Translations under genes and position numbers: made by a program | Part shown: piece after piece, positions 8,463 to 18,010 of the stretch | How positions within the stretch are numbered: position 1 is the first letter of the stretch | Layout of the letters: every line of letters begins with the position of its first letter | Source of the DNA: Maribacter huludaoensis | Lineage (GTDB): Bacteria > Bacteroidota > Bacteroidia > Flavobacteriales > Flavobacteriaceae | DNA length: 64,000 nucleotides | Assembly: GCF_029350945.1 (NCBI RefSeq) | Contig: NZ_JARKMS010000006.1 | Location: 62,001-126,000, forward strand | Reading direction: 5' to 3' | The notes under the pieces: model-generated | Database searches by the model: none | What the model was told of the DNA's origin: nothing | The model's input: the letters and a program-made list of their open reading frames with translations, nothing else

Positions 8463-8487
8463 GAATTATTTGATGCAGGTTTTTTTA
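8451..8487 (+). terminator. Intrinsic terminator of the ilv attenuator
   Basis: AACCTGTATCA (8452-8462) pairs with TGATGCAGGTT (8470-8480) as an 11-bp stem with one G-U pair around the loop GAATTAT. It is followed by a run of T up to 8487. It lies about 150 bases behind pxpC and just after the Ile/Val-rich leader ORF. It suits conditional termination ahead of ilvD better than the end of the pxp operon, though it could serve both. Confidence 0.85.
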
Positions 8488-8639
8488 TGATACTATAATA
8501 AAACAGGTCACTTTTGAAGTATTGAATATGATATAAAAACACTATTTAAGTTATTGATAATTAGTTGTTTGTGTATTATTTCGATAAAATGAATTTGGAT
8601 TGTTAATTGTAGTTAAAAACAGAAATTTTTATAAACTTA

Positions 8640-8647
8640 TATCTTTG
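8640..8647 (+). promoter_or_regulatory. Candidate promoter -7 box upstream of ilvD
   Basis: TATCTTTG fits the Bacteroidota -7 consensus TAnnTTTG exactly and lies 46 bases before the ilvD ATG. No good -33 TTTG is found 19-21 bases upstream. If active it would bypass the attenuator and provide basal ilvD expression. Confidence 0.4.
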
Positions 8648-8693
8648 GTTTAACGGTATCAGAAAATCAAGATAAGCATACGAGAATTACATT

Positions 8694-10370
8694 ATGGAAT
8701 TAAATAAATACAGTAAGAACGTTACTCAAGATCCTACACAACCGGCAGCACAGGCAATGCTATATGCAATTGGTTTTAAAGATGAGGATTTTAATAAACC
8801 ATTAGTTGGTATTGCAAGTACTGGTTACGAAGGTAATCCTTGTAATATGCACTTAAATGATTTGGCAAAATTAGTTAAAGAAGGGGTCAACTCTAAAGAA
8901 ACTGTAGGCTTGATTTTTAATACTATTGGTGTTAGCGACGGTATATCCATGGGTACACCAGGAATGCGTTTTTCATTACCGTCTAGGGACATTATAGCAG
9001 ATTCTATGGAAACTGTTGTACAGGGAATGTCTTATGATGCTTTGGTGACAGTTGTAGGTTGTGATAAGAATATGCCAGGTGCATTAATGGCAATGTTACG
9101 TTTAAACCGTCCGGCAATATTAGTATATGGTGGTACCATAGCTTCTGGATGTCATGAGGATAGAAAGTTGGATATTGTTTCTGCTTTTGAGGCATGGGGA
9201 GAGAAGGTAGCCGGTACCATGGACGAGAAAAATTATAAATCCATCATTAAAAAATCCATCCCGGGAGCTGGTGCTTGTGGTGGTATGTATACAGCAAATA
9301 CAATGGCTTCTGCCATAGAAGCTTTAGGTATGTCCATGCCATATAATTCCTCTAACCCTGCAATTAGCAACAATAAAGAAGAAGAGTGTATCGCAGCGGG
9401 TAAACAAATGCGTATTCTTATTGAGAAAGATATTAAACCTCTGGATATTGTTACCCGTAAGTCTTTGGAGAATGCTATTCGTCTAGTAACCATTATGGGA
9501 GGTTCTACCAATGCGGTTTTACATTTCTTGGCAATTGCAAGAGCTGCGGATATAGATTTTACCCTAAAGGATTTTCAACATATTAGTGATACTACACCGT
9601 TTATTGCAGATTTAAAGCCTAGTGGTAAATATTTAATGGAAGATGTCCATAGAATAGGCGGTATACCAGCAGTCTTAAAGTACTTGTTAAAAAATGGTCT
9701 TTTACATGGAGATTGTTTAACGGTAACAGGAAAGACTTTAGCTGAGAATTTAGAGAATGTCCCAGATTTGGAAGAAGGCCAGGATGTTATTATGCCTTTA
9801 GATAAACCAATTAAGGCAACAGGGCATTTAAGAATGTTGTATGGTAATTTGGCAGAAAATGGTTCTGTAGCAAAAATTACAGGAAAAGAAGGTTTGTTGT
9901 TCAAAGGAACAGCAAAAGTATTTAATAGTGAGTATGATGCCAATGATGCTATACGCGGAGGTAAAGTAGAAAAAGGAAATGTAGTCGTCATTAGGTATGA
10001 AGGTCCTAAAGGAGGTCCGGGAATGCCGGAAATGCTAAAGCCTACAGCGGCCATAATGGGAGCAGGGTTAGGTAAAGATGTGGCGTTGATTACAGATGGT
10101 CGTTTCTCAGGTGGTACACACGGTTTTGTGGTAGGTCATATTTCGCCAGAGGCACAAGAAGGAGGTACTATTGCCTTAGTTAAAGATGGAGATACAATTA
10201 CGATAGACGCAGAAACAAATTCTATTAATGTAGAAGTGTCAGACGAGGAATTGGCAAAGCGTAAAGAAGCATGGGTGGAGCCAGCTTTAAAGTTTAAAAA
10301 AGGAGTATTATACAAATATGCTCGTTCCGTATCCTCCGCTGCGCAAGGTTGTGTAACAGATGAGTTCTAA
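8694..10370 (+). CDS. ilvD: Dihydroxy-acid dehydratase
   Basis: 558 residues, full length. [15 protein letters not shown] and [13 protein letters not shown] contain the conserved iron-sulfur cysteines of the IlvD/Edd family, and [11 protein letters not shown] and [11 protein letters not shown] near the C-terminus are signature blocks. The enzyme dehydrates dihydroxy-isovalerate and dihydroxy-methylvalerate to the 2-oxoacids, the third common step in Val, Leu and Ile synthesis. It is the first structural gene of the ilv cluster and sits behind the putative Ile/Val attenuator. A hairpin lies between it and ilvB. Confidence 0.97.
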   Translation: MELNKYSKNVTQDPTQPAAQAMLYAIGFKDEDFNKPLVGIASTGYEGNPCNMHLNDLAKLVKEGVNSKETVGLIFNTIGVSDGISMGTPGMRFSLPSRDIIADSMETVVQGMSYDALVTVVGCDKNMPGALMAMLRLNRPAILVYGGTIASGCHEDRKLDIVSAFEAWGEKVAGTMDEKNYKSIIKKSIPGAGACGGMYTANTMASAIEALGMSMPYNSSNPAISNNKEEECIAAGKQMRILIEKDIKPLDIVTRKSLENAIRLVTIMGGSTNAVLHFLAIARAADIDFTLKDFQHISDTTPFIADLKPSGKYLMEDVHRIGGIPAVLKYLLKNGLLHGDCLTVTGKTLAENLENVPDLEEGQDVIMPLDKPIKATGHLRMLYGNLAENGSVAKITGKEGLLFKGTAKVFNSEYDANDAIRGGKVEKGNVVVIRYEGPKGGPGMPEMLKPTAAIMGAGLGKDVALITDGRFSGGTHGFVVGHISPEAQEGGTIALVKDGDTITIDAETNSINVEVSDEELAKRKEAWVEPALKFKKGVLYKYARSVSSAAQGCVTDEF

Positions 10371-10376
10371 ATAACA

Positions 10377-10412
10377 CCGGCTAGATTTTTAGTATTTCTA
10401 GCGGGATTTTAA
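10377..10412 (+). terminator. Hairpin between ilvD and ilvB (partial terminator?)
   Basis: CCGGCTAGA (10377-10385) pairs with TCTAGCGGG (10397-10405) with a single mismatch around an AT-rich 11-base loop, followed by ATTTTAAT. It begins 6 bases after the ilvD stop. The U-tract is short, so partial termination or 3' end protection giving more ilvD than ilvB mRNA is more likely than a full stop. Confidence 0.5.
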
Positions 10413-10463
10413 TATCAGGTAATTGTAACTCTTATATGCAATGCTTGAATTTGATTATTAATT

Positions 10464-12197
10464 ATGGAAACAGTAAAAGAGAAGAAAAAAGGTACAGATT
10501 CCAAGAAAACGATTAAGATTTCTGGAGCAGAGGCAATAATTCATTGTTTGTTGGCAGAAGGTGTCGAAACAATGTACGGCTACCCTGGTGGGGCAATTAT
10601 GCCGGTGTACGACGAACTATATAAGTTTCAAGATAAATTGACCCATATTCTTACTAGGCATGAGCAAGGAGCTACACATGCTGCCCAAGGGTATGCCCGT
10701 GTATCCGGTAGAGTAGGTGTCGCTATTGCTACTTCTGGTCCCGGTGCCACAAATTTAGTGACAGGTCTAGCAGATGCACAGATAGATTCAACCCCAATGG
10801 TGTGCATTACCGGTCAAGTAACCAGACAATTGTTGGGTACCGATGCTTTTCAAGAGACTGATATTATTGGTATTTCTACTCCGGTAACGAAATGGAATTA
10901 CCAAATTACCGAAGCTTCTGAAATTCCAGAAGTTATGGCAAAAGCTTTTTACATTGCCAAATCTGGTAGACCAGGACCGGTTCTAGTAGATATTACCAAG
11001 AATGCGCAAATAGATGCGTTTGATTTCTCTTATGAGAAATGTACAGGGGTTAGAAGTTATAAACCTGTACCTAAACCAAAAATGAGTGCAATTCAGGCCG
11101 CTGCTGATTTAATCAATAGCGCTAAAAAACCTTTTATAGTTTGGGGACAAGGTGTTATCCTTGGTCAGGCCGAACAAGAATTGAAGGATTTGGTAGAGAA
11201 AACAGGGATTCCGGCCGCTTGGACCATTATGGGAGCATCCGCTTTAGATACTTCTCACCCTTTAAATGTAGGTATGGTAGGTATGCACGGTAATTACGGA
11301 CCAAACCTAATGACCAATGAATGCGATTTATTAATTGCCATAGGCATGCGTTTTGATGATCGTGTTACGGGTAGATTGGAAGATTATGCCAAACAGGCCA
11401 AAGTTATTCATTTTGAGATAGATCCTGCCGAGGTGAATAAAAACGTACAAGCAGATGTTGCAGTGTTGGGTAACTCAAAAGAGACTTTAGGTTTAATTTT
11501 GCCATTGCTAAATGAGAACAAGCATGAGGATTGGCATAATGGGTTCAAAGAAAAATATAAAATAGAGTTCGATACCATTATAAAAAATGACATTCATCCA
11601 ACCAAAGAAGGTTTGACAATGGGTGAGGTTATCGAAGAAATCAATTTAGCTTCCAATAACAAAGCGGTTATTGTTTCTGACGTGGGCCAACACCAAATGA
11701 TTGCTTGTAGATACGCTAAATTTTCACAATCTAAAAGTAATATTACTTCTGGCGGATTGGGGACCATGGGCTTTGCATTACCTGCTGCCATTGGAGCAAA
11801 AATGGGTGCTATGGATAGGGAAGTAGTCGCTATCATTGGCGATGGTGGTTATCAAATGACCATTCAAGAACTAGGAGTCATTTTTCAGCATAACATTCCT
11901 GTAAAGATTGTTGTATTGAATAATGAGCATTTAGGAATGGTACGCCAGTGGCAGGAACTATTTTTTGAAAAAAGATACGCTTCAACGGTTATGGTGAATC
12001 CTGATTTTGTGAAAATAGCGGAAGGGTATAGCATTGAGGCCAAACGCATTTCTGAACGTAAAGATTTAAAATCTACCATTCAAGAAATGATGGCTTCGGA
12101 CAAACCATACTTTTTAGAGGTAAAGGTAGAACAAGAAGATAATGTGTTTCCAATGATTCCTTCCGGAGCTTCTGTTTCTGAAGTTAGATTGAAATAA
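10464..12197 (+). CDS. ilvB: Acetolactate synthase large (catalytic) subunit
   Basis: 577 residues with the three domains of AHAS. The N-terminal PYR domain has YGYPGGAIMPVYD and the catalytic-Glu block RHEQGATHAAQGYAR. The middle domain binds FAD, and the C-terminal TPP domain has IGDGGYQMTIQELG with NNEHLGMVRQWQ. It condenses pyruvate with pyruvate or 2-oxobutyrate. Its regulatory partner ilvN is two genes downstream rather than adjacent, because a methyltransferase gene lies between. The start ATG is 93 bases after ilvD. Confidence 0.96.
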   Translation: METVKEKKKGTDSKKTIKISGAEAIIHCLLAEGVETMYGYPGGAIMPVYDELYKFQDKLTHILTRHEQGATHAAQGYARVSGRVGVAIATSGPGATNLVTGLADAQIDSTPMVCITGQVTRQLLGTDAFQETDIIGISTPVTKWNYQITEASEIPEVMAKAFYIAKSGRPGPVLVDITKNAQIDAFDFSYEKCTGVRSYKPVPKPKMSAIQAAADLINSAKKPFIVWGQGVILGQAEQELKDLVEKTGIPAAWTIMGASALDTSHPLNVGMVGMHGNYGPNLMTNECDLLIAIGMRFDDRVTGRLEDYAKQAKVIHFEIDPAEVNKNVQADVAVLGNSKETLGLILPLLNENKHEDWHNGFKEKYKIEFDTIIKNDIHPTKEGLTMGEVIEEINLASNNKAVIVSDVGQHQMIACRYAKFSQSKSNITSGGLGTMGFALPAAIGAKMGAMDREVVAIIGDGGYQMTIQELGVIFQHNIPVKIVVLNNEHLGMVRQWQELFFEKRYASTVMVNPDFVKIAEGYSIEAKRISERKDLKSTIQEMMASDKPYFLEVKVEQEDNVFPMIPSGASVSEVRLK

Positions 12198-12206
12198 CGT
12201 CGACGT
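12197..12206. other. GC-rich 10-bp palindrome at the ilvB stop
   Basis: ACGTCGACGT overlaps the last base of the ilvB TAA and fills the 19-base gap to the methyltransferase gene. It is a perfect palindrome and strikingly GC-rich for this AT-rich DNA. Too short for a terminator; a protein site or chance are both possible. Confidence 0.35.
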
Positions 12207-12216
12207 CGGTACAGTT

Positions 12217-12795
12217 ATGAACGATACTAACATACAGGATATTCCAAAAATACATTTGGAAATTACCCGTAAATCAGAAGAAATCGGGTTTACGATGCCT
12301 TCGGATCTGTATGTAGGTAGTTTTTTAAAAACGCTAATTGCTTCTAAACCAAAAGGTAAATTTTTGGAATTAGGAACCGGTATCGGTCTTAGTCTTTCTT
12401 GGATGATAGAGGGTATGGATGATGATTCAAAATTGATTTCAGTGGATAATGATCCAGAGTTGATTTCAATTGCATCTAATTACTTTGGTGAAGACACTAG
12501 GGTCAAGGTAATATGTAAAGATGGGTCTGATTGGATTACGGAGTATACAGGTGCCAAATTCGATTTGATCTTTGCCGATGCATGGCCAGGAAAGTATAGT
12601 GAAATAGATGAGGTTTTAGATTTGTTGAACGTGGGCGGGTTCTACATTATAGATGATATGACCAAACAGCCCAATTGGCCAGAGGGTCATGAAGATAATG
12701 TAATTGAATTGACCGCGTATTTGGAACAGCGAGAAGATTTGCAATTGACCAAGATGAATTGGTCTACTGGCTTAATAATGGCCGTTAAGAAATAG
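12217..12795 (+). CDS. SAM-dependent O-methyltransferase-like protein inside the ilv cluster
   Basis: 192 residues. FLELGTGIGLSLSWM is motif I of class I SAM methyltransferases, followed by LISVDNDPELISIA (acidic residue binding the SAM ribose) and DLIFADAWPGKY (motif IV). The closest general family is the O-methyltransferase family 3/caffeoyl-CoA type, but no substrate motif is evident. It lies 19 bases after ilvB and 63 bases before ilvN, in the same direction, so it should share the ilv transcript. A role in branched-chain metabolism is not known to me. It splits a gene pair that is usually adjacent. Confidence 0.8.
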   Translation: MNDTNIQDIPKIHLEITRKSEEIGFTMPSDLYVGSFLKTLIASKPKGKFLELGTGIGLSLSWMIEGMDDDSKLISVDNDPELISIASNYFGEDTRVKVICKDGSDWITEYTGAKFDLIFADAWPGKYSEIDEVLDLLNVGGFYIIDDMTKQPNWPEGHEDNVIELTAYLEQREDLQLTKMNWSTGLIMAVKK

Positions 12796-12858
12796 TAAAG
12801 ATTAATTATAATGACACCATAAAGTCCTTTTGTAAAAAGGAATAGGTAATTAAAGCTT

Positions 12859-13377
12859 ATGGAAAATAAATGGTTTACAATATCGGTATATTCAGAAAAT
12901 AACGTTGGATTACTGAATAGAATATCAGGTATATTTTTAAAGAGACATATCAATATAGAAAGTTTAAACGTCTCTAAGTCAGAGATTGACGATGTATCTA
13001 AATTTACGATCGTAGCTCATACAACTGAAAAATGGGTACACAATATCGTCGGTCAAATAGAGAAACAAATAGAGGTAATAAAAGCATATTACCATACTGA
13101 TGATGAAACCATTTATCAAGAATCGGCTTTGTTCAAAATAGCATCGGGGCTTTTGTTCGACGAGCGTCAAATTCAGAACATTATTAAGGATAATAATGCT
13201 CAGATCGTAACAGTATCAAGAGATTTCTTTGTTATTGCAAAAAGTGGTAGAAGAAGTGAAATTGATGAAATGCACGATCAATTAAAGCCTTATGGAATTA
13301 TGCAGTTTGTACGCTCTGGTCGTATTTCCGTTACTAAGGATGAAATGAAAATTTCTTCAATATTAAAAGAATTTTAA
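12859..13377 (+). CDS. ilvN: Acetolactate synthase small (regulatory) subunit
   Basis: 172 residues. The N-terminal ACT domain reads FTISVYSENNVGLLNRISGIFLKR, the typical valine-binding region, and a second ALS_ss C-terminal domain follows (about 80-165). It activates IlvB and confers feedback inhibition by valine. The C-terminus is slightly divergent, but length and order are normal. It lies 39 bases upstream of ilvC. Confidence 0.94.
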   Translation: MENKWFTISVYSENNVGLLNRISGIFLKRHINIESLNVSKSEIDDVSKFTIVAHTTEKWVHNIVGQIEKQIEVIKAYYHTDDETIYQESALFKIASGLLFDERQIQNIIKDNNAQIVTVSRDFFVIAKSGRRSEIDEMHDQLKPYGIMQFVRSGRISVTKDEMKISSILKEF

Positions 13378-13416
13378 ATAAAGAATAAAACAATAATCAA
13401 ATAAAGTAAATACAAA

Positions 13417-14892
13417 ATGGCCAATTATTTTAATACACTATCATTAAGGGATAAGTTAACGCAACTTGGAAAATGCCGCTTCATGGATTCGTCTGAGTTT
13501 GCAGATGGTGTAAATGCTTTAAAAGGCAAAAAAATTGTAATCGTAGGTTGTGGTGCACAAGGTTTAAACCAAGGTTTGAACATGAGAGATTCCGGTTTGG
13601 ATATTTCTTACACGTTGCGTGATGCTGCTATAAAAGAAAAAAGACAATCTTTTGTTAATGCAACGGAGAACGGTTTTAACGTGGGTACGTATGAAGAATT
13701 GATACCTACTGCCGATGTTGTGATCAACCTTACACCGGACAAACAGCATACCGCTGTAGTTGGTGCGGTAATGCCATTAATGAAAAAAGGGGCTACCCTT
13801 TCTTATTCTCATGGTTTTAATATTGTGGAAGAAGGTACTCAGGTACGTAAAGATTTAACCGTTATCATGGTTGCACCAAAGAGTCCTGGTTCTGAAGTTA
13901 GAGAAGAATATAAAAGAGGTTTCGGTGTACCTACATTAATTGCTGTTCACCCGGAAAATGATCCGGAAGGCAAAGGTTTAGCGCAGGCTAAAGCATATGC
14001 TGCGGGTACTGGTGGACATAGAGCAGGTGTTCTGGAGTCTTCTTTTGTTGCTGAGGTAAAATCAGATTTAATGGGTGAGCAAACTATTCTTTGTGGTCTG
14101 CTACAAACTGGTTCTATACTTTGTTTTGATAAAATGGTTGAGAAAGGTATTGATGCCGGTTATGCTTCTAAATTGATACAATACGGTTGGGAAACTATAA
14201 CAGAGGGTATGAAGTATGGTGGTATTACCCATATGATGGACCGTCTTTCAAATCCTGCCAAAGTAAAGGCGTTTGAACTATCTGAAGAATTAAAAGATAT
14301 TATGCGTCCGTTGTTCCAAAAGCATATGGATGATATTATGACCGGTCATTTCTCAAAGACAATGATGGAAGACTGGGCAAATGATGATAAGAATTTGTTG
14401 ACCTGGAGAGCGGCAACGGGCGAAACTGCATTTGAGAAAACACCAGCAGGTAACCAAGAGATTACCGAGCAAGAATTTTATGATAACGGCGTATTAATGG
14501 TTGCTATGGTAAGAGCAGGTGTAGAACTTGCTTTTGAGGCTATGACAGAATCTGGTATTATTGCCGAGTCTGCATACTATGAGTCTTTACATGAAACGCC
14601 ATTAATTGCAAATACTATTGCACGTAAGAAATTGTTCGAGATGAACCGTGTTATTTCAGATACTGCAGAATATGGTTGCTACTTGTTCGATCACGCATGT
14701 AAGCCGTTGTTAACTGACTTTATGAAGAATATTGACATTGATGTTATTGGTACGAATTTTTCTGGCGATATTGAAAATGACGTTGATAATGCCCAGTTGA
14801 TCGCTATTAACAAAGCATTGCGTACGCATCCGGTAGAGATTGTTGGTACACGTTTACGTGAGTCAATGACAGCTATGAAGCCTATCGTATAG
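13417..14892 (+). CDS. ilvC: Ketol-acid reductoisomerase, class II (long form)
   Basis: 491 residues, the length of the class II enzyme of Escherichia coli, about 150 more than class I. It opens with [20 protein letters not shown] and has the Rossmann nucleotide site [20 protein letters not shown]. Two knotted C-terminal domains carry the Mg-binding Asp/Glu residues ([13 protein letters not shown]). It converts acetolactate and acetohydroxybutyrate using NADPH and Mg. The gene ends the tight part of the ilv cluster and is followed by a strong RNA stem. Confidence 0.97.
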   Translation: MANYFNTLSLRDKLTQLGKCRFMDSSEFADGVNALKGKKIVIVGCGAQGLNQGLNMRDSGLDISYTLRDAAIKEKRQSFVNATENGFNVGTYEELIPTADVVINLTPDKQHTAVVGAVMPLMKKGATLSYSHGFNIVEEGTQVRKDLTVIMVAPKSPGSEVREEYKRGFGVPTLIAVHPENDPEGKGLAQAKAYAAGTGGHRAGVLESSFVAEVKSDLMGEQTILCGLLQTGSILCFDKMVEKGIDAGYASKLIQYGWETITEGMKYGGITHMMDRLSNPAKVKAFELSEELKDIMRPLFQKHMDDIMTGHFSKTMMEDWANDDKNLLTWRAATGETAFEKTPAGNQEITEQEFYDNGVLMVAMVRAGVELAFEAMTESGIIAESAYYESLHETPLIANTIARKKLFEMNRVISDTAEYGCYLFDHACKPLLTDFMKNIDIDVIGTNFSGDIENDVDNAQLIAINKALRTHPVEIVGTRLRESMTAMKPIV

Positions 14893-14917
14893 ACTTAAAA
14901 AAATTCATAGATATACT

Positions 14918-15014
14918 AATTGTCCGGTTGAGTGTATTCTTAAAAATTGTAACCCTTTTTGGTAGAGCAATTTTAAAGGAACTGCCCTTAAGCGGACAAT
15001 TTAGTTTTTATTTC
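14918..15014 (+). terminator. Large nested stem-loop between ilvC and ilvA
   Basis: AATTGTCCG (14918-14926) pairs perfectly with CGGACAATT (14993-15001). After a G-G mismatch the stem continues TTGAG (14928-14932) with CTTAA (14987-14991). An inner helix, AAAATTG with CAATTTT (about 14943-14949 and 14968-14974), closes a small apical loop with CCCTTTTTGG. TTTAGTTTTTATTT follows. It could be the ilvC terminator with an unusually elaborate stem, or a folded leader of ilvA. No leader ORF is present. The pairing is seen directly; the function is inferred. Confidence 0.65.
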
Positions 15015-15045
15015 AGCTCTAAAACAATAGTAACAAACAAATAAC

Positions 15046-16311
15046 ATGAAAGGGACCAAGCCAGCATATTTTCCGGTATTAGATGATGTTTTGCAGGCAG
15101 CACAGACTATTTCTGAAATTTCAGAAGTTACACCGTTAACTGAAAGTATAAGATTGTCAAAGAAATTTAATTGTCAGGTACGTCTAAAACGCGAAGATCT
15201 ACAGCGCGTTCGGTCTTATAAGATTAGAGGTGCATTTAATAAAATAAGTTCTTTAACGGAAGAGGAAAGAATTAAAGGAGTTATTTGCGCAAGTGCCGGT
15301 AATCATGCCCAAGGTGTTGCTTTTGCTTGCTGTCATTTAAAGATTAAGGGTACTATTTATATGCCATCGGTTACACCAAAACAGAAAGTGGAACAAACCA
15401 AGCTTTTTGGTGGCAAATGGGTAGAAGTGGTTTTGGAAGGCGATACGTTTGACGATTCATCATTTGCAGCTAAAATACATGGTGACCAAACTGGTAAAAT
15501 ATTTGTACATCCATTTGACGACCCTAAAATTATTGAAGGCCAAGCTACAGTTGGTCTAGAATTAATTGAACAGGCAAAAGAACCCATAGATTATCTTTTT
15601 GTCTGTATAGGCGGTGGTGGTCTGGCATCTGGACTTATAAGTGTTTTTAGCCAGCTTTCGCCTAGTACCAAGATAATAGGGGTAGAGCCTAAAGGTGCTC
15701 CTTCCATGAAAACAGCTATTGAATCTGGTGAAGTAATTTCCCTTAATCATATTGATAAATTCATAGACGGGGCGGCGGTTAAGAAAGTTGGCAGTTTAAC
15801 TTATTCGATCTGTAACTACTACTTGGATAATATGATTACCGTAGATGAAGGGAAAGCATGCCAGACTATTTTAGATCTTTATAATAGAGATGCCATAGTG
15901 GTAGAACCTGCGGGCGCATTATCCATAGCTGCATTAGATGATTATAAAGCGGAAATCGCTGGCAAAAATGTGGTCTGTATTGTTGGTGGAAGTAATAATG
16001 ACATAACTAGAACAGCTGAGATAAAAGAACGGGCTTTATTATATGCCAAATTAAAGCATTACTTCATAATTCGCTTTCCTCAACGCCCCGGAGCATTAAA
16101 AGAGTTTGTGGTAGACATTTTAGGACCTAATGATGACATTACCCATTTTGAGTATTCCAAAAAATCAAGTAGGGAGAATGCACCGGCAGTTGTAGGTATA
16201 GAATTAAAACACCCAGATGATTTACAACCATTGATCGAGCGTATGAAAAATAACAATTTCTATGGCGATTATATAAATGATAAACCAGATTTGTTTGAAT
16301 ATTTGGTTTAA
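15046..16311 (+). CDS. ilvA: Threonine ammonia-lyase (threonine dehydratase)
   Basis: 421 residues. The PLP lysine is Lys59 in RSYKIRGAFNK, and the phosphate-binding glycine loop is CIGGGGLASG. The C-terminal 90 residues (LKHYFIIRFPQRPGALKEFV onward) form one ACT-like regulatory domain, as in the shorter biosynthetic type. It deaminates threonine to 2-oxobutyrate, the committed step to isoleucine, and is presumably inhibited by isoleucine. It follows ilvC after 153 bases that contain a stem-loop, so it may be expressed separately. Confidence 0.95.
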   Translation: MKGTKPAYFPVLDDVLQAAQTISEISEVTPLTESIRLSKKFNCQVRLKREDLQRVRSYKIRGAFNKISSLTEEERIKGVICASAGNHAQGVAFACCHLKIKGTIYMPSVTPKQKVEQTKLFGGKWVEVVLEGDTFDDSSFAAKIHGDQTGKIFVHPFDDPKIIEGQATVGLELIEQAKEPIDYLFVCIGGGGLASGLISVFSQLSPSTKIIGVEPKGAPSMKTAIESGEVISLNHIDKFIDGAAVKKVGSLTYSICNYYLDNMITVDEGKACQTILDLYNRDAIVVEPAGALSIAALDDYKAEIAGKNVVCIVGGSNNDITRTAEIKERALLYAKLKHYFIIRFPQRPGALKEFVVDILGPNDDITHFEYSKKSSRENAPAVVGIELKHPDDLQPLIERMKNNNFYGDYINDKPDLFEYLV

Positions 16312-16327
16312 ACTACTTTTAGTTTAT

Positions 16328-16363
16328 CAGATTCAATTTCTTTCTTTTATAGAAATCAATCTG
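16328..16363 (+). terminator. Imperfect hairpin behind ilvA
   Basis: CAGATT (16328-16333) and ATTTCT further in pair with AGAAAT and AATCTG (to 16363), with a small internal bulge and a T-rich loop. There is no U-tract after it, so termination is uncertain. Confidence 0.3.
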
Positions 16364-16402
16364 TACTACAATTATCAATCATAGTGCAAAATAGAAAATG
16401 AA

Positions 16403-17989
16403 ATGAGCGATATTAAAATTCCAGAAGAATATCAAATTACATCAACTATAGACCAAAAACAGTATTTGGTCAACGGAGAACTAAAAGAATGGAAAGGAGA
16501 CATTACAAATGTGTATTCTACAATTTCTTCAACTAAAGAATACAAGCCAACATTATTGGGCAGTATTCCTGATTTGCAAGAAGCAGAGGCTTTAGATGCC
16601 CTAGACGGTGCTCTGCAAGCGTATGACAAAGGTCAAGGTGTCTGGCCTACCATGCACGTAAAAGATCGTATTGAATGTATGGAAGTTTTCGTTTCAAAGA
16701 TGAAAACGAAAAGAGAAGAGGTAGTGAAACTTTTAATGTGGGAAATTGGTAAGTCGTTACCAGATTCCCAAAAGGAGTTTGATAGAACGGTAGAGTATAT
16801 TGAAGATACTATTGAAGATTATAAGCAATTGGATCGTGATGCTGCCAAATTTACAAAGCATGATGGTGTGTACGCGCATATTAAGAGAGGACCTTTAGGG
16901 GTTGTTTTATGTTTGGGACCATACAACTATCCGCTGAACGAAACATTTGCATTGTTGATCCCTGCAATTATAATGGGGAATACCACCATTTTCAAACCTG
17001 CTAAACACGGTGTTCTGTTGATAACACCACTTTTAGAGGCTTTTCAAACAAGCTTTCCTAAAGGTGTAGTAAATGTATTGTTCGGTCGTGGTAGAACGGT
17101 TGCCGCACCCATTATGCAAACCGGTAAGGTAGATGTACTTGCCTTAATAGGTAACAGTAAATCTGCCAATGCTTTACAGGACCAGCATCCTAAAAGCAAT
17201 AGATTGCGTTTAGTCTTAGGTTTAGAGGCTAAAAACCCTGCAATAATATTACCGGATGCCGATTTAGATTTGACCATTAACGAATGCTTGGCAGGTACGT
17301 TGTCGTTTAACGGTCAACGTTGCACCGCATTAAAAGTGGTGTATGTTCACCAAGAAATTAGTGCCGAGTTCAATAAGAATTTTGCAAAGAAAGTAGATGA
17401 GTTGAAATTTGGAAACCCTTGGGAAGAAGGGGTTAAATTAACTCCGTTGCCAGAACCCGATAAGGCGGCGTATATTCAAGGTTTAATTGACGATGCGCTT
17501 TCTAAAGGTGCTAAGATCATTAATAAAAAAGGCGGTCAACATTTTGATAATTACATTTGGCCAGCAGTGCTATATCCTGTGACCAAAGAAATGCGCGTGT
17601 ATCAAGAAGAGCAATTTGGTCCTATAATACCTATTGTACCATTTTCTGATATTGAAGAGCCTTTGGATGATATGGCTGAAAGCAATTATGGGCAACAAGT
17701 AAGTTTGTTCGGTAAAGATGTATATGCACTTTCTCCGTTAATAGACACTTTGGTGAATTTGGTCTGTCGTGTTAATTTGAACAGCTCTTGCCAAAGGGGT
17801 CCGGATGTTTATCCGTTTACCGGAAGAAAAGACTCTGCCCAGGCAACCTTAAGTGTACATGATGCTTTACGCTCGTTTTCAATAAGAACTTTCGTTGCTT
17901 TTAAAGACAATGAATTGAATACTGAAATTATTGAAAATCTATTAGAAGCTAAACTTTCTAATTTTGTAAGCACAGACTATATATTGTAA
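16403..17989 (+). CDS. gapN: NADP-dependent non-phosphorylating glyceraldehyde-3-phosphate dehydrogenase (aldehyde dehydrogenase family)
   Basis: 528 residues, somewhat longer than average. [12 protein letters not shown] holds the catalytic Cys in the form seen in Gap[18 protein letters not shown] is the cofactor-side Glu block, and the C-terminal [21 protein letters not shown] segment is characteristic of the GapN-type ALDH branch. It oxidises glyceraldehyde-3-phosphate directly to 3-phosphoglycerate and produces NADPH, which ketol-acid reductoisomerase uses. Assignment to ALDH is certain, to GapN probable. It ends at a shared bidirectional terminator. Confidence 0.85.
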   Translation: MSDIKIPEEYQITSTIDQKQYLVNGELKEWKGDITNVYSTISSTKEYKPTLLGSIPDLQEAEALDALDGALQAYDKGQGVWPTMHVKDRIECMEVFVSKMKTKREEVVKLLMWEIGKSLPDSQKEFDRTVEYIEDTIEDYKQLDRDAAKFTKHDGVYAHIKRGPLGVVLCLGPYNYPLNETFALLIPAIIMGNTTIFKPAKHGVLLITPLLEAFQTSFPKGVVNVLFGRGRTVAAPIMQTGKVDVLALIGNSKSANALQDQHPKSNRLRLVLGLEAKNPAIILPDADLDLTINECLAGTLSFNGQRCTALKVVYVHQEISAEFNKNFAKKVDELKFGNPWEEGVKLTPLPEPDKAAYIQGLIDDALSKGAKIINKKGGQHFDNYIWPAVLYPVTKEMRVYQEEQFGPIIPIVPFSDIEEPLDDMAESNYGQQVSLFGKDVYALSPLIDTLVNLVCRVNLNSSCQRGPDVYPFTGRKDSAQATLSVHDALRSFSIRTFVAFKDNELNTEIIENLLEAKLSNFVSTDYIL

Positions 17990-18010
17990 TAGTCTATTAT
18001 TAAGACCTTA

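Larger units (their letters stand above)
8304..8693 (+). promoter_or_regulatory. Long ilvD leader region holding an attenuator
   Basis: This 390-base gap between pxpC and ilvD is the longest non-coding stretch in the window. From left to right it holds a weak hairpin behind pxpC (8305-8322), a short Ile/Val/Leu-rich leader ORF (8372-8428), an antiterminator arm overlapping its stop, and a strong intrinsic terminator (8451-8487). About 200 bases follow with no recognisable element except a TATCTTTG promoter -7 box at 8640-8647. I could not identify a convincing promoter in front of the leader ORF; the nearest candidate is TACTATTG at 8360. Confidence 0.7.

Noticed and set aside
8304-8693. T-box or leucine/SAM riboswitch for the ilv cluster
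   Set aside because: No T-box core or specifier stem and no riboswitch core was found; the Ile/Val-rich ORF with competing helices explains the region better.
9575-10054. 159-codon open frame on the minus strand inside ilvD
   Set aside because: Lies wholly antisense to a strongly conserved gene, and its peptide shows no motif or normal protein composition.
12197-12210. Vector or cloning junction suggested by SalI/AatII-like sites
   Set aside because: The flanking operon is continuous and natural; a 10-bp palindrome is too little evidence for an artefact.
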